A DNA stretch of 36,814 bases, from NCBI GenBank assembly GCA_013003535.1, contig JABDIY010000029.1, positions 1-36,814 on the forward strand, given 5' to 3'. Below the pieces are notes generated by a model. The model made no database searches and was not told the DNA's origin. It saw only the letters and a list, made by a program, of their open reading frames with translations. This DNA is from Acidimicrobiales bacterium. GTDB lineage: Bacteria; Actinomycetota; Acidimicrobiia; Acidimicrobiales; SZUA-35. This document shows positions 16,704-24,964 of the stretch, one piece after another. Numbering within the stretch: position 1 is the first letter of the stretch; every line of letters starts with the position of its first letter. Made by a program: the position numbers and the translations under genes.

Positions 16704-17950
16704 CCGCTACTGCCACCACTGCCACCACCTTCGCGGCACTGAAGAAGGACTTCCCGATTCTCCAAACCCAACGGCACGGCAAGCCGTTGACCTTTTTGGA
16801 TTCGGCCGCCTCATCGCAACGCCCAACCCAGGTTTTGGACGCGATGAACCTGGCATACACAACCGCTTACGCCAATGTTCACCGCGGTGTGTACGGTCTC
16901 GCCGAAGCGGCCACGAACGCCTACGAAACGGCCCGACTGAAAACCGCCCGGTTCATCGGGGCGCCGGATTCCTCCGAGGTCATCTTCACAAAGAACGCCA
17001 CCGAGGCGCTCAACCTGGTGGCCTACAGCTGGGGTCGGACCAACCTTGGGCCCGGTGATGCCATCGTGCTCACAACGATGGAGCATCACGCCAACATCGT
17101 GCCATGGCAAATGGCCGCCGCCGAGAAGGGCTTCGAGATCCGATGGATCCATCTGGGTCAGGATGGCCAACTGGACCTCAGCACGCTCGACCGGCTCCTC
17201 GACGGGGCCAAGATGCTCAGCATCACCTCCATGTCCAATGTGCTTGGCACGATCAACCCACTGGAACACCTCATTCCCGCCGCCCACGCTGCGGGAGCGC
17301 TCGTGTGCGTCGACGCCTGTCAGTCGGTTCCCCACATGCCAACCAATGTGGCCGATATGGGGGCCGATTTCGTTGCCTTCAGCGGTCACAAGATGCTTGG
17401 ACCATCCGGAATCGGAGTCTTATGGGGGCGTATGGAACTGCTTGAGGCAATGCCGCCGTTCTTAGGCGGCGGCGGGATGATCTCCAACGTAACCATCGAA
17501 GGCTTCATGCCAGATGCTGTTCCGTCGAAATTCGAGGCAGGTACGCCGCCGATCGTTGAGGCTGTGGGCTTGGCGGCCGCTATCGACTACCTCGAGGCGA
17601 TCGGCATGGAAAACATTCGCCAACATGAGATCGAACTCACCGCCTATGCCCTTCGTAAGCTTCGCGAAGAACTAGGCGACAACGTAACAATCCACGGGCC
17701 TTCTGAACCGGCCCAACGAGGTGGGGTACTTTCGATCGAACTGAAGGACGTCCACGCCCACGACGTCAGCCAGATTCTCGACAGCCACGGAGTTGCGGTT
17801 CGCCCCGGGCACCACTGTGCCAAACCGCTCATGAAGGAAATGGGCGTCAACGCTACGGCTCGGGCGAGCTTCTACCTGTACAACGACACCAACGACGTGG
17901 ACACGCTGGCGGCAGCCCTCAGCGACGCCCACTCGTTCTTTGCCATCTAG
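16700..17950 (+). CDS. sufS: Cysteine desulfurase SufS
   Basis: PLP-dependent enzyme that removes sulfur from cysteine and holds it as a persulfide for Fe-S assembly. The N-terminal FLDSAASSQRP, the FTKNATEALN and MEHHANIVPW (PLP-contacting His) segments, and FSGHKMLGPSGIG with the Schiff-base Lys (K231) define group II desulfurases. The catalytic Cys is C373 in RPGHHCAKPLM, the short-loop RxGHHCA motif of SufS. 416 aa. Coupled to sufC upstream and followed by sufU after 6 bp, the usual SufS-SufU partner arrangement. Confidence 0.96.
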   Translation: MTATATTATTFAALKKDFPILQTQRHGKPLTFLDSAASSQRPTQVLDAMNLAYTTAYANVHRGVYGLAEAATNAYETARLKTARFIGAPDSSEVIFTKNATEALNLVAYSWGRTNLGPGDAIVLTTMEHHANIVPWQMAAAEKGFEIRWIHLGQDGQLDLSTLDRLLDGAKMLSITSMSNVLGTINPLEHLIPAAHAAGALVCVDACQSVPHMPTNVADMGADFVAFSGHKMLGPSGIGVLWGRMELLEAMPPFLGGGGMISNVTIEGFMPDAVPSKFEAGTPPIVEAVGLAAAIDYLEAIGMENIRQHEIELTAYALRKLREELGDNVTIHGPSEPAQRGGVLSIELKDVHAHDVSQILDSHGVAVRPGHHCAKPLMKEMGVNATARASFYLYNDTNDVDTLAAALSDAHSFFAI

Positions 17951-17956
17951 GACCCC

Positions 17957-18421
17957 ATGTCCGATATTGAAGACCTTTACCGCGAAATCATTCTGGACCA
18001 CTACCGGTCGCCCCGAAACGCTGGCGAACTGGAGACGCCTCCGGCCACCAAGGCCGAAGGCTTCAATCCGCTGTGCGGTGACGAAATCGTGGTGTATCTG
18101 ATCCTCGACGATGCCGGCATCATCACCGATCTCAAAGTTGGTGGCCAGGGCTGCAGTATTTCCCAGAGCAGCGCCTCCATGATGTCTGCCGCGGTGAAAG
18201 GCAAAACCGTGGAGCATGCTCGCGAGGTGATGAAGACCTTCAAGGGTTTGATGAGCATCGCGGAGACCGGGGCCGAGCTCACCGAACCCACCCCCGACGA
18301 GATCAGAAAGCTCGGCGACTTGGCAGCCCTGCGGGGCGTCGTGAAGTTCCCCACCCGAATCAAGTGCGCCACGCTCTCGTGGAACACATTGGACGAAGCC
18401 CTGAACGAAGCCCAGGCGTAA
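17957..18421 (+). CDS. sufU: SufU-type zinc-dependent sulfurtransferase
   Basis: Accepts persulfide sulfur from SufS and passes it on to the scaffold. Zinc ligands fit the SufU pattern: C40 and D42 in NPLCGDE, C66 in GQGCSISQSS and C137 in RIKCATLSW. DHYRSPRNAG near the N-terminus is the family signature, and the roughly 20-residue insertion between C66 and C137 distinguishes SufU from IscU. 154 aa, as expected. Directly downstream of sufS; the transcript probably ends at the hairpin at 18640-18668. Confidence 0.95.
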   Translation: MSDIEDLYREIILDHYRSPRNAGELETPPATKAEGFNPLCGDEIVVYLILDDAGIITDLKVGGQGCSISQSSASMMSAAVKGKTVEHAREVMKTFKGLMSIAETGAELTEPTPDEIRKLGDLAALRGVVKFPTRIKCATLSWNTLDEALNEAQA

Positions 18422-18475
18422 GAACCGCAGAAGCCCTTGGCCGGCGGCGCCATGTGAGCTGGCTTCATGATTGCT

Positions 18476-18572
18476 TTCCCTCCGGGGGCCGTTCGCCGGC
18501 ACGGAGCCTCGCCTACTCGGCGCGGCATTAAATCCCGCGTGACTGGGGGCTTGACTGCGCAGGGGCATCGCT
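18476..18572 (+). repeat. 97-bp repeat copy A (inverted partner at 36718-36814)
   Basis: Noncoding sequence between sufU and the terminator. Hand alignment with the reverse complement of 36718-36814 shows TTCCCTCCGGGGG in both, 18/19 matches over the first 19 bp, about 75% over 60 bp with short indels, and a second strong block (18547-18562 against 36728-36743, 14/16). The scattered one- and two-base gaps argue against coding. Internal stems (GGCG-type arms around a shared ACGGAG...TCGCCT core) hint at RNA structure. Identity unknown: dispersed repeat, small RNA or leader element. Confidence 0.6.
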
Positions 18573-18639
18573 CCGCAAGGCGCCACTTAGCGTGAACTGC
18601 TGCGCGCCAACCCTAAACCATCGATCGAGGCTGAAAACT

Positions 18640-18680
18640 GGAACGGGCGCCCGATGGGCGCCCGTTCCCTACTCGGCTAG
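18640..18680 (-). terminator. Strong bidirectional terminator hairpin between sufU and livK-like gene
   Basis: A perfect 13-bp stem (18640-18652 and 18656-18668) closes a GAT loop. On the minus strand the stem is followed by AGTTTTCAG, a short T-run, and lies 32 bp after the stop of the lipoprotein gene, so it best fits that transcript. It would also block readthrough from suf. A second palindrome, CTCGGCTAGCCGAG, follows at 18672-18685. Confidence 0.8.
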
Positions 18681-18700
18681 CCGAGGTGTGAAGTATCGAT

Positions 18701-20086
18701 TTACAGCTTGGCGAACTGGTAGGTGGTCAGGCTTGCATCGATTTGGTTGTCATTGCCATACTGCAGGATGGCGAAGCTGGCTTCGGTGGGCTCACCGGCC
18801 GGGCCGAAGGCCTGAGGACCGGAGGGACCATCGTAGTCAATGTCGGTGCCAGCCTCGAGGAGAGCCTTGCAGTCAGCAAAGCTGGTGCACTTCTCACCAT
18901 CTCGAGTCACACCGTTCATCACTTTGGCCATCTCCGCTGGGTTGTCAGTGCCGGCGGCCTGAGCTGCGAGCGCCGAGATGATCACGGCGTCGTAGGTCTC
19001 GGGGCCATAGCTGAAGTCAACCAGGGCTGGGTCTACAGCAAGGAGGCGATCCCTGAAGTCGGCCGTGATCTCGGCGGCGGGCAGGGTGCCCTTGATGCCT
19101 TCGAGAACGCCAGGCTCACTGAACTTGGCTCCCAGTGCGTTACCGATGTTGCCGTCTACGAGGTAGATGGTTCCTTCCACGCCAGCCTCGAAGAGGCCGG
19201 TGAGGATGGTGGCAGACTCGTCGAATCCGATGACAACAACAGCTTCGGCGCCGGCGGCGATGACCTTCTGGACCTCAGCGTCGAAGTTCTGAGCGGTGGG
19301 ATCGTAAACAAAGTCTTCTACAACCTCTACGCCCGCTTCTTCCAGCGGCTCCTTGGTGAACCTCAGCAGGCCTTCACCGTAAGGATCCTGGAGAGCCATG
19401 AGGGTGACGGTGGTGTTGCCTTCGTTCACGATGAGGTCCGCAAGCACTCGACCCTGAAGGATGTCCGACGGAGCGGTACGGAAGTACAGATCGTCTTCGG
19501 CGTAGTCGGTGAAGTCGGGACTGGTGTTGGCCGGGCTGAAGTGAATCTTGCAGTTCTGAGTGATCTTGTCGATCACCGTGAACGACACGCCGGAGCTAGC
19601 AGCACCCAAGATGACGTCGACGCCAGAAGCCAGGTGCCGGTCGACGGTTTGGTTGGCCACGTCAGCGTTATCGCTGGAGTCGCCGGGGCTGAACACAACG
19701 TCCGCTCCATTGACACCACCGGCAGCGTTGATTTCTTCAACGGCCAAAGCGGCACCAGCTTCTTCGGGCGGGCCGAGGAATGCAAGGTTTCCGGTCTGGG
19801 GAAGAAGACCGCCGATCTGGAGAACTCCGTCGGAATCCCCGGCGCAGGTCGGGGCGGCTTCGACGGTGGCAGACTCTGTCATCTCGCCGTCGTCTTCGGT
19901 CATCTCGCCGTCGTCCTCGGTTGCCGTGGTTTCGGTCATTTCGCCGTCGTCAGTTGCCGTGGTTTCGGTGGTCGTGGTATCTCCATCGTCAGTTGCGACT
20001 TCTTCGTCGCCACTACCGCACGCGGCAGCGACAAGCGAAAACGCCAGCAACATGGCGAGAAGGCGCCAAATCTTGCTCTTACCCAT
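18701..20086 (-). CDS. Branched-chain amino-acid-type ABC transporter substrate-binding lipoprotein (LivK-like)
   Basis: Extracytoplasmic solute receptor, lipid-anchored. The start at 20086 gives MGKSKIWRLLAMLLAF followed by a lipobox ending AAAC, so the mature protein begins at that Cys. A linker of about 55 residues rich in Thr, Asp and Glu follows, with DDGEMTE repeated three times. Then comes a type I periplasmic-binding fold: IGGLLPQTGNLAFLG, AVEEINAAGGVNGADV, the VDVILGAASSGVSF ligand-binding segment and PETYDAVIISALAAQ. 461 aa. A strong SD (AAGGAG, 20093-20098) sits 6 bp upstream. No permease or ATPase genes are adjacent, so it is a solitary receptor here. The ligand may be an amino acid, urea or an amide. 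Confidence 0.9.
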   Translation of the reverse strand: MGKSKIWRLLAMLLAFSLVAAACGSGDEEVATDDGDTTTTETTATDDGEMTETTATEDDGEMTEDDGEMTESATVEAAPTCAGDSDGVLQIGGLLPQTGNLAFLGPPEEAGAALAVEEINAAGGVNGADVVFSPGDSSDNADVANQTVDRHLASGVDVILGAASSGVSFTVIDKITQNCKIHFSPANTSPDFTDYAEDDLYFRTAPSDILQGRVLADLIVNEGNTTVTLMALQDPYGEGLLRFTKEPLEEAGVEVVEDFVYDPTAQNFDAEVQKVIAAGAEAVVVIGFDESATILTGLFEAGVEGTIYLVDGNIGNALGAKFSEPGVLEGIKGTLPAAEITADFRDRLLAVDPALVDFSYGPETYDAVIISALAAQAAGTDNPAEMAKVMNGVTRDGEKCTSFADCKALLEAGTDIDYDGPSGPQAFGPAGEPTEASFAILQYGNDNQIDASLTTYQFAKL

Positions 20087-20438
20087 TGCACTCTCCTTGT
20101 AAATTCCCCGGACGTCTCCAGGATGGAGACAAGGGATTTGCTTCAGCCAGAGAGCGTAACCCCGCAACAGGGGGTTTTCTGGTCACAGCGCCGCTTCGCA
20201 ACAAAGTGTCGAATTTCAATCCCCAACCCGATAGCGCCCGCGACCGCTAAGGAGTACTGCCTACACGGCGAAGGACGCATCAATGGACAAGCTGGTGTAG
20301 GCTTCAATCACTGGCGAAAACTCATTTTAATTTGAATCAACGCCGCGAACAGGGTTAAGTAGACCCTTGGACATGCCGATAGCAAACCGTGCCGTCGCCA
20401 CGCGACGGCTTGGAACCAGATATACGAAGGATGCCGCC
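20087..20438. other. 352-bp divergent intergenic region with several hairpins
   Basis: Holds the leader of the minus-strand lipoprotein and of the plus-strand small protein. Visible features: a stem GTCTCCA/TGGAGAC (20114-20130) and a stem AACCCC/GGGGTT with 7-base loop (20158-20176), both in the lipoprotein leader; an AT-rich patch around 20325-20340 with a TTGATTCAA dyad; and a perfect 8-bp stem (20391-20409) in the leader of the small protein. No convincing open frame was found. No riboswitch family was recognised. Confidence 0.5.
20391..20409. promoter_or_regulatory. Perfect 8-bp inverted repeat upstream of the RHH-like gene
   Basis: GCCGTCGC and GCGACGGC are separated by CAC, centred about 40 bp before the GTG start. 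It could be an autoregulatory operator for the ribbon-helix-helix-like protein or an mRNA hairpin. Inference only. Confidence 0.4.
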
Positions 20439-20678
20439 GTGACAACTACTACCCAGCAGCGCAAAGCCCTCCACGCCTACCTCAGCGATGACGCCCACGA
20501 GCAATGGCATACGTTCGCAGCCCAGGAGGGCGTAAGTGTCAGCGCAGTGCTCGAGGCACTCGCCACCGAGTTGGACTTCACCGCAGATACCTCTGACGCC
20601 CCAATGAAAGAGCGTCTCAGCGAGGTAGTTGCAATCGCTCGTCGTACCGACGCCACCCGCCGGCGCCGGCGCCGCTAA
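20439..20678 (+). CDS. Small ribbon-helix-helix-like protein with Arg-rich tail
   Basis: A 79-aa protein. An N-terminal strand (KALHAYLS) is followed by helix-turn-helix sequence with EGVSVSAVLEALATEL, the pattern of CopG/RHH DNA-binding proteins, and the C-terminus ends in a run of eight residues that are nearly all Arg (TRRRRRR). Such a tail suggests nucleic-acid binding. The GTG at 20439 is chosen since GAAGG lies about 8 bp upstream and the preceding in-frame Met at 20367 would add a segment unlike the domain. Monocistronic, with its own terminator at 20721. Could be a transcription factor or a nucleoid protein. Confidence 0.65.
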   Translation: MTTTTQQRKALHAYLSDDAHEQWHTFAAQEGVSVSAVLEALATELDFTADTSDAPMKERLSEVVAIARRTDATRRRRRR

Positions 20679-20720
20679 GAGCCGAGGCGCCTTTCACGGG
20701 CGCAAAAAAATCGACAACGG

Positions 20721-20753
20721 CAACCGGCTTTCAGGGCCGGTTGTTCTCGTTTT
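20721..20753 (+). terminator. Rho-independent terminator after the RHH-like gene
   Basis: Stem CAACCGGC/GCCGGTTG with a 7-base loop, followed by TTCTCGTTTT. It lies 43 bp after the stop codon and is convergent with the alpha/beta hydrolase gene. Confidence 0.8.
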
Positions 20754-20782
20754 ACCCTAGGTCCGCGATCGAGGAGTCCTGC

Positions 20783-21577
20783 TCAAGAAAGAAGCTCCAC
20801 GTAGGGCTCGGGTTCGTCGATGATCGAAAGGTGGTGGTGGCCGGAGATGATCTCCGCTCGCCCGTTGGCCAAGGTCCTGGCGAGCTCATCGACCCCCGCC
20901 GCATCAACCTCACGATCCGCATCCCCGGCAGCCACTACTACGGGAGCGCCTATCTCGGGAGCGAACTCGGCGATGAGCGACTCCGAAGTCATAGAGATCC
21001 TGAAAACCAGCCCGAATGTCTTGGCGTCGAGAGATCCCACGCGATCGGCCACCGCCTGTCTTGACCGGTCGCCGTGGCCACACCAGCGATTCCCCAGCTC
21101 TGCGATGACCTCGCTCAGGTTGTCCACGGGGTCAACTGATTCGTCATCGTAAGTTGATCCGGCCTTCATTATTAGATCTAGCCATTCATTGCGCTGAGCA
21201 TCGCTGCGCCCATAGGGCACGCCGATGACGACGACATCGGTAACCACGTCGGGGTGCGTGGCTGCCACGGCCAGAGCGACGAGACCACCGAGTGAGTGGC
21301 CAACCAGCTGGACGGCCCCAACGTTGGTTTGGATGATGAACTTCCGGACCTGGCGGACGTAGTCGTCGATGTGCAGCGGCCTACTGGGCCGGGGGGTGGA
21401 GCCGTGGCCCAGTAGATCGAGTGCATAGATATTTTCGGCGTCAACACCACTCCGCTCCAGAGCAGAACGGAACCCGGCCCACATGGAGGAGTCCATACCG
21501 GTGCCGTGCAGGAGGACGATTGGGCTGGGGTGCGCAGGCATCGTCGTCAAAGGTACCGTCCCATCAGCGTTGTACAC
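20783..21577 (-). CDS. Alpha/beta hydrolase
   Basis: Serine hydrolase of unknown substrate. The oxyanion-hole HGTGMDSSMW segment, the nucleophile elbow GHSLGG (S95), a probable acid in the AAGDADREVDA region, and the catalytic His in SGHHHLSIIDEP complete the triad in the right order. 264 aa. Starts with GTG at 21577; an ATG 12 codons later is possible. Divergent from the gene at 21635 with 57 bp between starts. Esterase, lactonase and C-C hydrolase activities cannot be told apart. Confidence 0.85.
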   Translation of the reverse strand: MYNADGTVPLTTMPAHPSPIVLLHGTGMDSSMWAGFRSALERSGVDAENIYALDLLGHGSTPRPSRPLHIDDYVRQVRKFIIQTNVGAVQLVGHSLGGLVALAVAATHPDVVTDVVVIGVPYGRSDAQRNEWLDLIMKAGSTYDDESVDPVDNLSEVIAELGNRWCGHGDRSRQAVADRVGSLDAKTFGLVFRISMTSESLIAEFAPEIGAPVVVAAGDADREVDAAGVDELARTLANGRAEIISGHHHLSIIDEPEPYVELLS

Positions 21578-21634
21578 CCGTGGCGCTCGTCAACACCTGT
21601 AACGCTCTTCGATACCCGTAACCTCTGAGGACTC

Positions 21635-22348
21635 ATGACCTCTTCAGCAACTCTGATCGAAAGACTTCGTCGTGCGGCGATGACGGCCGAGCCTGAGCGT
21701 GATGTCGCCGTTGTGCTCAGCGAATTCGTTGACGACGGAGGGCTCGAACCGGTTGACAACCCCTTCCACGCCGCCCAGCGAGAACCGAACACCGGACTGG
21801 TTGCAACGATCGCCAGCAACAAGTACATCACCGTGACCCTTATTCGATCCGCTGACGGCGTTTTTGGGCCGCCGCAACGCCACGGCTTACCCATCGCGGT
21901 AGCAGTGCTCGCCGGTCGAGTTGTGTTGGACATCTTCACCGAGATCGAGCCGGAATCGACCGACTCAGTAGACCGACCCACCCTCAACCCTCAGCACGAC
22001 GTTGAGGGTGAGAAGGCCAGCCCTCAAGGCGGTATTGAGGCTTTGCCGGGTCCGAATGATACCACCCAGAGTGAAGGCGTCCATGATCCCGTAGTGCTGT
22101 CGCCATCGCCACCCCCACCCCACAAGTCAGAACTACTGTCGGCTGGATCCAGTGAGGTGCTTCCAGACGAGGTCACGGTTGTGCAGGGTGATGTGGTGCA
22201 CCGCACCACGTTTGCCGCCGGTATCGACGGGCTCGCACTTCACGTCGCAATTGGGGATTTGAGATCAGCCATGCGGGAGCGATGGATCGATGACACAGTT
22301 CATTCCGTAACGGACACCGAGGAATACCCGCTTTCGGGCACGATCTAG
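21635..22348 (+). CDS. Hypothetical acidic protein, possible split cupin-like fold
   Basis: 237 aa without signal peptide or membrane helices. Residues about 1-105 (ERDVAVVLSEFVDDG, KYITVTLIRSADGVFGPPQRHGLPIAVAVLAGRVVLDIF) have the strand-rich pattern and an HGLPIAVAVLAG stretch reminiscent of cysteine dioxygenase-like cupins, but the metal ligands are not clear. Residues about 110-180 form a low-complexity, Pro/Ser-rich linker, and a second strand-rich piece (TVVQGDVVHRTTFAAGIDGLALHVAIGD) follows, so a cupin interrupted by a linker is conceivable. GAGGA precedes the ATG. The linker's DNA contains a perfect 9-bp inverted repeat (21980-22009). Confidence 0.65.
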   Translation: MTSSATLIERLRRAAMTAEPERDVAVVLSEFVDDGGLEPVDNPFHAAQREPNTGLVATIASNKYITVTLIRSADGVFGPPQRHGLPIAVAVLAGRVVLDIFTEIEPESTDSVDRPTLNPQHDVEGEKASPQGGIEALPGPNDTTQSEGVHDPVVLSPSPPPPHKSELLSAGSSEVLPDEVTVVQGDVVHRTTFAAGIDGLALHVAIGDLRSAMRERWIDDTVHSVTDTEEYPLSGTI

Positions 22349-22375
22349 GAAGCCCGCATCGTCCTCGGTGTCTGC

Positions 22376-23407
22376 TCAGGAGTCCAAAGTCGTACTGAAC
22401 GCAGCGATCACCGCCACTATCGCAGCGTCATCCACGTCGAGATGGGTGACTAATCGAAGGTGCGGTCCGCCCCGCAGCTGCACCCCTTGATCGGCCATGG
22501 CCTGCCGGAACCCCGCCCAATCACGAGCACTGCTCCCCCGGGTGGGCTCACCGATAGTTAGAAACACCATGTTCGTAGCCTGTCCGTTGATCTCGATACC
22601 AGGGATTTCTGCCAACCCCGCGGCCAGTTCCGCTGCCCGACGGTGGTCGTCGGCGAGACGGTCGATGTTGTGCTTCAGCGCATACAGCCCTCCGGCCGCT
22701 ATCACGCCTGCCTGCCGCATGCCACCCCCTAGAACTTTGCGCCAACGGCGGGCGGCGTGCACCAAGTCCTGTGAACCCACCAGTACCGACCCAACCGGGG
22801 CGCCCAGTCCCTTGCTGAGGCAAATCGAGACAGTATCAAATCCGGCGGCGATGGCTCGGGGCGCAACGCCGTCAGCCACCGCAGCATTGAACAGGCGGGC
22901 ACCGTCGAGGTGAAGAGCAAGGCCGTGGGTCCTGGCGAGTTGCTGAGCCTGCTCTACATACCCGTGGGGTAGCACTTTGCCATCATGGGTGTTCTCCAGC
23001 GCCAGCAGCTTGGAGTGTGCAAAATGGTTGAGGCTGGGCTGAGGCTTGATGTAGCTCGCTAACACCGCAAGATCCATCGTTCCGTCCGCCTGCATCTCAA
23101 CCGGTTGGGGCTGCACACTCCCGAGGACGGCCGCACCGCCGCCCTCCCACTTGTATGTGTGCGCCAACTGCCCCACCAGGTATTCATCACCCCGCTGACA
23201 ATGAGCGAGGATCCCGCAGAGGTTGGACTGCGTGCCCGAAGAAACAAACATGCCGGCTTCCTTGCCCAAGAGATCGGCGGCGTAGGCCTCGAGTGCGTTG
23301 ACGGTGGGGTCTTCTCCGTACACGTCATCACCCACGGCGGCGTCATGCATGACGTCGCGCATCTCCGCAGTAGGTCTGGTCATCGTGTCGGATCGCAAAT
23401 CGATCAT
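22376..23407 (-). CDS. ltaE: Low-specificity threonine aldolase
   Basis: PLP enzyme that cleaves L-threonine or allo-threonine to glycine and acetaldehyde. The N-terminus [13 protein letters not shown] and [15 protein letters not shown] are family signatures; AHTYKWEGG carries the conserved His (H83) stacking on PLP, HLDGAR the Asp (D168), and [14 protein letters not shown] the Schiff-base Lys (K199). 343 aa, normal length. Divergent from the AAA+ ATPase gene, convergent with the 21635 gene. Physiological role could be glycine supply or beta-hydroxy amino-acid breakdown. Confidence 0.93.
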   Translation of the reverse strand: MIDLRSDTMTRPTAEMRDVMHDAAVGDDVYGEDPTVNALEAYAADLLGKEAGMFVSSGTQSNLCGILAHCQRGDEYLVGQLAHTYKWEGGGAAVLGSVQPQPVEMQADGTMDLAVLASYIKPQPSLNHFAHSKLLALENTHDGKVLPHGYVEQAQQLARTHGLALHLDGARLFNAAVADGVAPRAIAAGFDTVSICLSKGLGAPVGSVLVGSQDLVHAARRWRKVLGGGMRQAGVIAAGGLYALKHNIDRLADDHRRAAELAAGLAEIPGIEINGQATNMVFLTIGEPTRGSSARDWAGFRQAMADQGVQLRGGPHLRLVTHLDVDDAAIVAVIAAFSTTLDS

Positions 23408-23486
23408 GAGGCGAGGCTAATCGCCGCCTGTGGGCAACACCGCAGAACAACTACAGCCGAAGCCGATTTGCGCCGAAACCGTGCTT

Positions 23487-24950
23487 GTGAGTGATGAGAC
23501 CAATATTCAGAGTGCACCGCCGGCGGAACCGGCGCCAGCACCTATCCAGACTGCCCCGAAACAGGCTGCCCCTAGGGGCGCCGGAGTCGGTCCGGCCTAT
23601 CGCATGCCGGCGCGCCCGGAGGATCTAGGGATCCCCGACAACATGGTGGAAGACCTGTTTTGTCGCCGAGTACTTGCTTCTCGCCGAACGACGATCCGTC
23701 AGGCAGCTCAGGAAATCGGGCTGTCGCAGAGCATTGCGACGATCGTCGCCGAGGATCTCCGTACCAGAAACGAATTGGAGTTTCACGGCCTCGACGGTCG
23801 TGACTACATGGTCGGACTCACCGAACAAGGTCGACAGAACACGATGGAGGCCATGCGAGACTGCAGCTACTCCGACACGCTCCCAGTTCCGCTGAGCCTT
23901 TACATACAGACCGTGAATGCCCAGAAGGCGAAGTTGAAAATCACCCGAGACAATGTGAAGGCGGCATTCAACGACCTCGTAGTGAGCGATGCGCTGCTCG
24001 ATCAGCTCGGCCCAGCCTTTCTGAACGACGGCGCCATTTTCCTTTACGGTCCTCCCGGTACCGGCAAGACTTCGCTGGCGGAACGGATGATAAGAATCCA
24101 TGGTGATGCCATCCTCATTCCCCACGCGATCGAGGTAGACGGCGAGATCATCACGATCTTCGATCCGGCTGTACATCATCCGGTTTCTCCCCAACCCACT
24201 GGCCTTGACCCTCGTTGGGTTCTCTGTGCTCGTCCGATTGTGATCGTGGGCGGCGAACTCACGATGGACATGGTTGATCTGGAACTGGACGCCAAGTCAG
24301 GGGTGTATCGGGCTCCACTTCAAATGCTGGCAAGCAACGGAATCCTCGTTGTGGACGACTTCGGTCGACAGGCGATTCGGCCGTCGGACTTACTCAACCG
24401 CTGGATCATTCCACTCAGTCGCAACGTTGACTTCCTCAAGCTGGCAAACGGATCGAAGTTCACAGTCCCATTTGAACTCAAGCTCGTGTGCTCGACCAAC
24501 CTGAACCCCAACTCCCTTGGCGACGATGCATTCCTACGCCGGCTTCGCAACAAGGTCTTTGTCGGGTCGATCGAAGAAGAAGCCTTCAACTGGATCCTGG
24601 CCCGCGTTGCACAGGCCAAGGGCCTTCAGGTGACCGCCGAAGGAGCCGAGCGCCTTCGTGAACAAGCCCAGCAGCATCTTGGCGAACTTCGCCCGTATCT
24701 TGCCGTAGATTTTTGCGAGCTGGCAATTGGCATTTGCGAATATGAAGGCATAGCCAGGAACCTCGATACGAGAATGATCGATCGCGTCGCCGGCGTCTAC
24801 TTCGTCAACGAACTGGCCGCGGAACAACCGAAGTCGTCAGCAGAACAAGCGGCCGCGCTCGCTCAACAAGCGGCCGCACTTGCTCAGAGCTCGGCGAATG
24901 CGAACCCGCTGGGGTTTGATCCTTTCGAACTCACGCTCCACGGCGGCTAG
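23487..24950 (+). CDS. AAA+ ATPase with N-terminal winged-helix-like region
   Basis: 487 aa with the chosen GTG start; the frame is open from a GTG at 23430, but the later start begins a normal polar tail (SDETNIQSAPP). After a Pro/Ala-rich stretch, residues about 55-115 look like a winged helix (RRTTIRQAAQEIGLSQSIA, then LTEQGR). The AAA+ core has Walker A GPPGTGKTS (188-196), Walker B ILVVDDF (286-292; Asp-Asp rather than Asp-Glu), sensor 1 in CSTNLNP and an arginine-finger region DDAFLRRLRNKV. The C-terminus carries a tandem AEQAAALAQQAAALAQ. It resembles ATPases annotated as chaperone-like and linked to Flp pilus genes, though no pilus gene is near. A role in protein remodelling is an inference. 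Confidence 0.8.
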   Translation: MSDETNIQSAPPAEPAPAPIQTAPKQAAPRGAGVGPAYRMPARPEDLGIPDNMVEDLFCRRVLASRRTTIRQAAQEIGLSQSIATIVAEDLRTRNELEFHGLDGRDYMVGLTEQGRQNTMEAMRDCSYSDTLPVPLSLYIQTVNAQKAKLKITRDNVKAAFNDLVVSDALLDQLGPAFLNDGAIFLYGPPGTGKTSLAERMIRIHGDAILIPHAIEVDGEIITIFDPAVHHPVSPQPTGLDPRWVLCARPIVIVGGELTMDMVDLELDAKSGVYRAPLQMLASNGILVVDDFGRQAIRPSDLLNRWIIPLSRNVDFLKLANGSKFTVPFELKLVCSTNLNPNSLGDDAFLRRLRNKVFVGSIEEEAFNWILARVAQAKGLQVTAEGAERLREQAQQHLGELRPYLAVDFCELAIGICEYEGIARNLDTRMIDRVAGVYFVNELAAEQPKSSAEQAAALAQQAAALAQSSANANPLGFDPFELTLHGG

Positions 24951-24964
24951 GGGTCAACCGCACC

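Noticed and set aside
18500-18540. Resemblance to the M-box (Mg2+) riboswitch core on the minus strand of repeat A (TAGGCGAGGCTCCGTG)
   Set aside because: Only about a dozen bases agree, the downstream conserved parts are missing, the second copy does not keep the match, and no magnesium transport gene follows.
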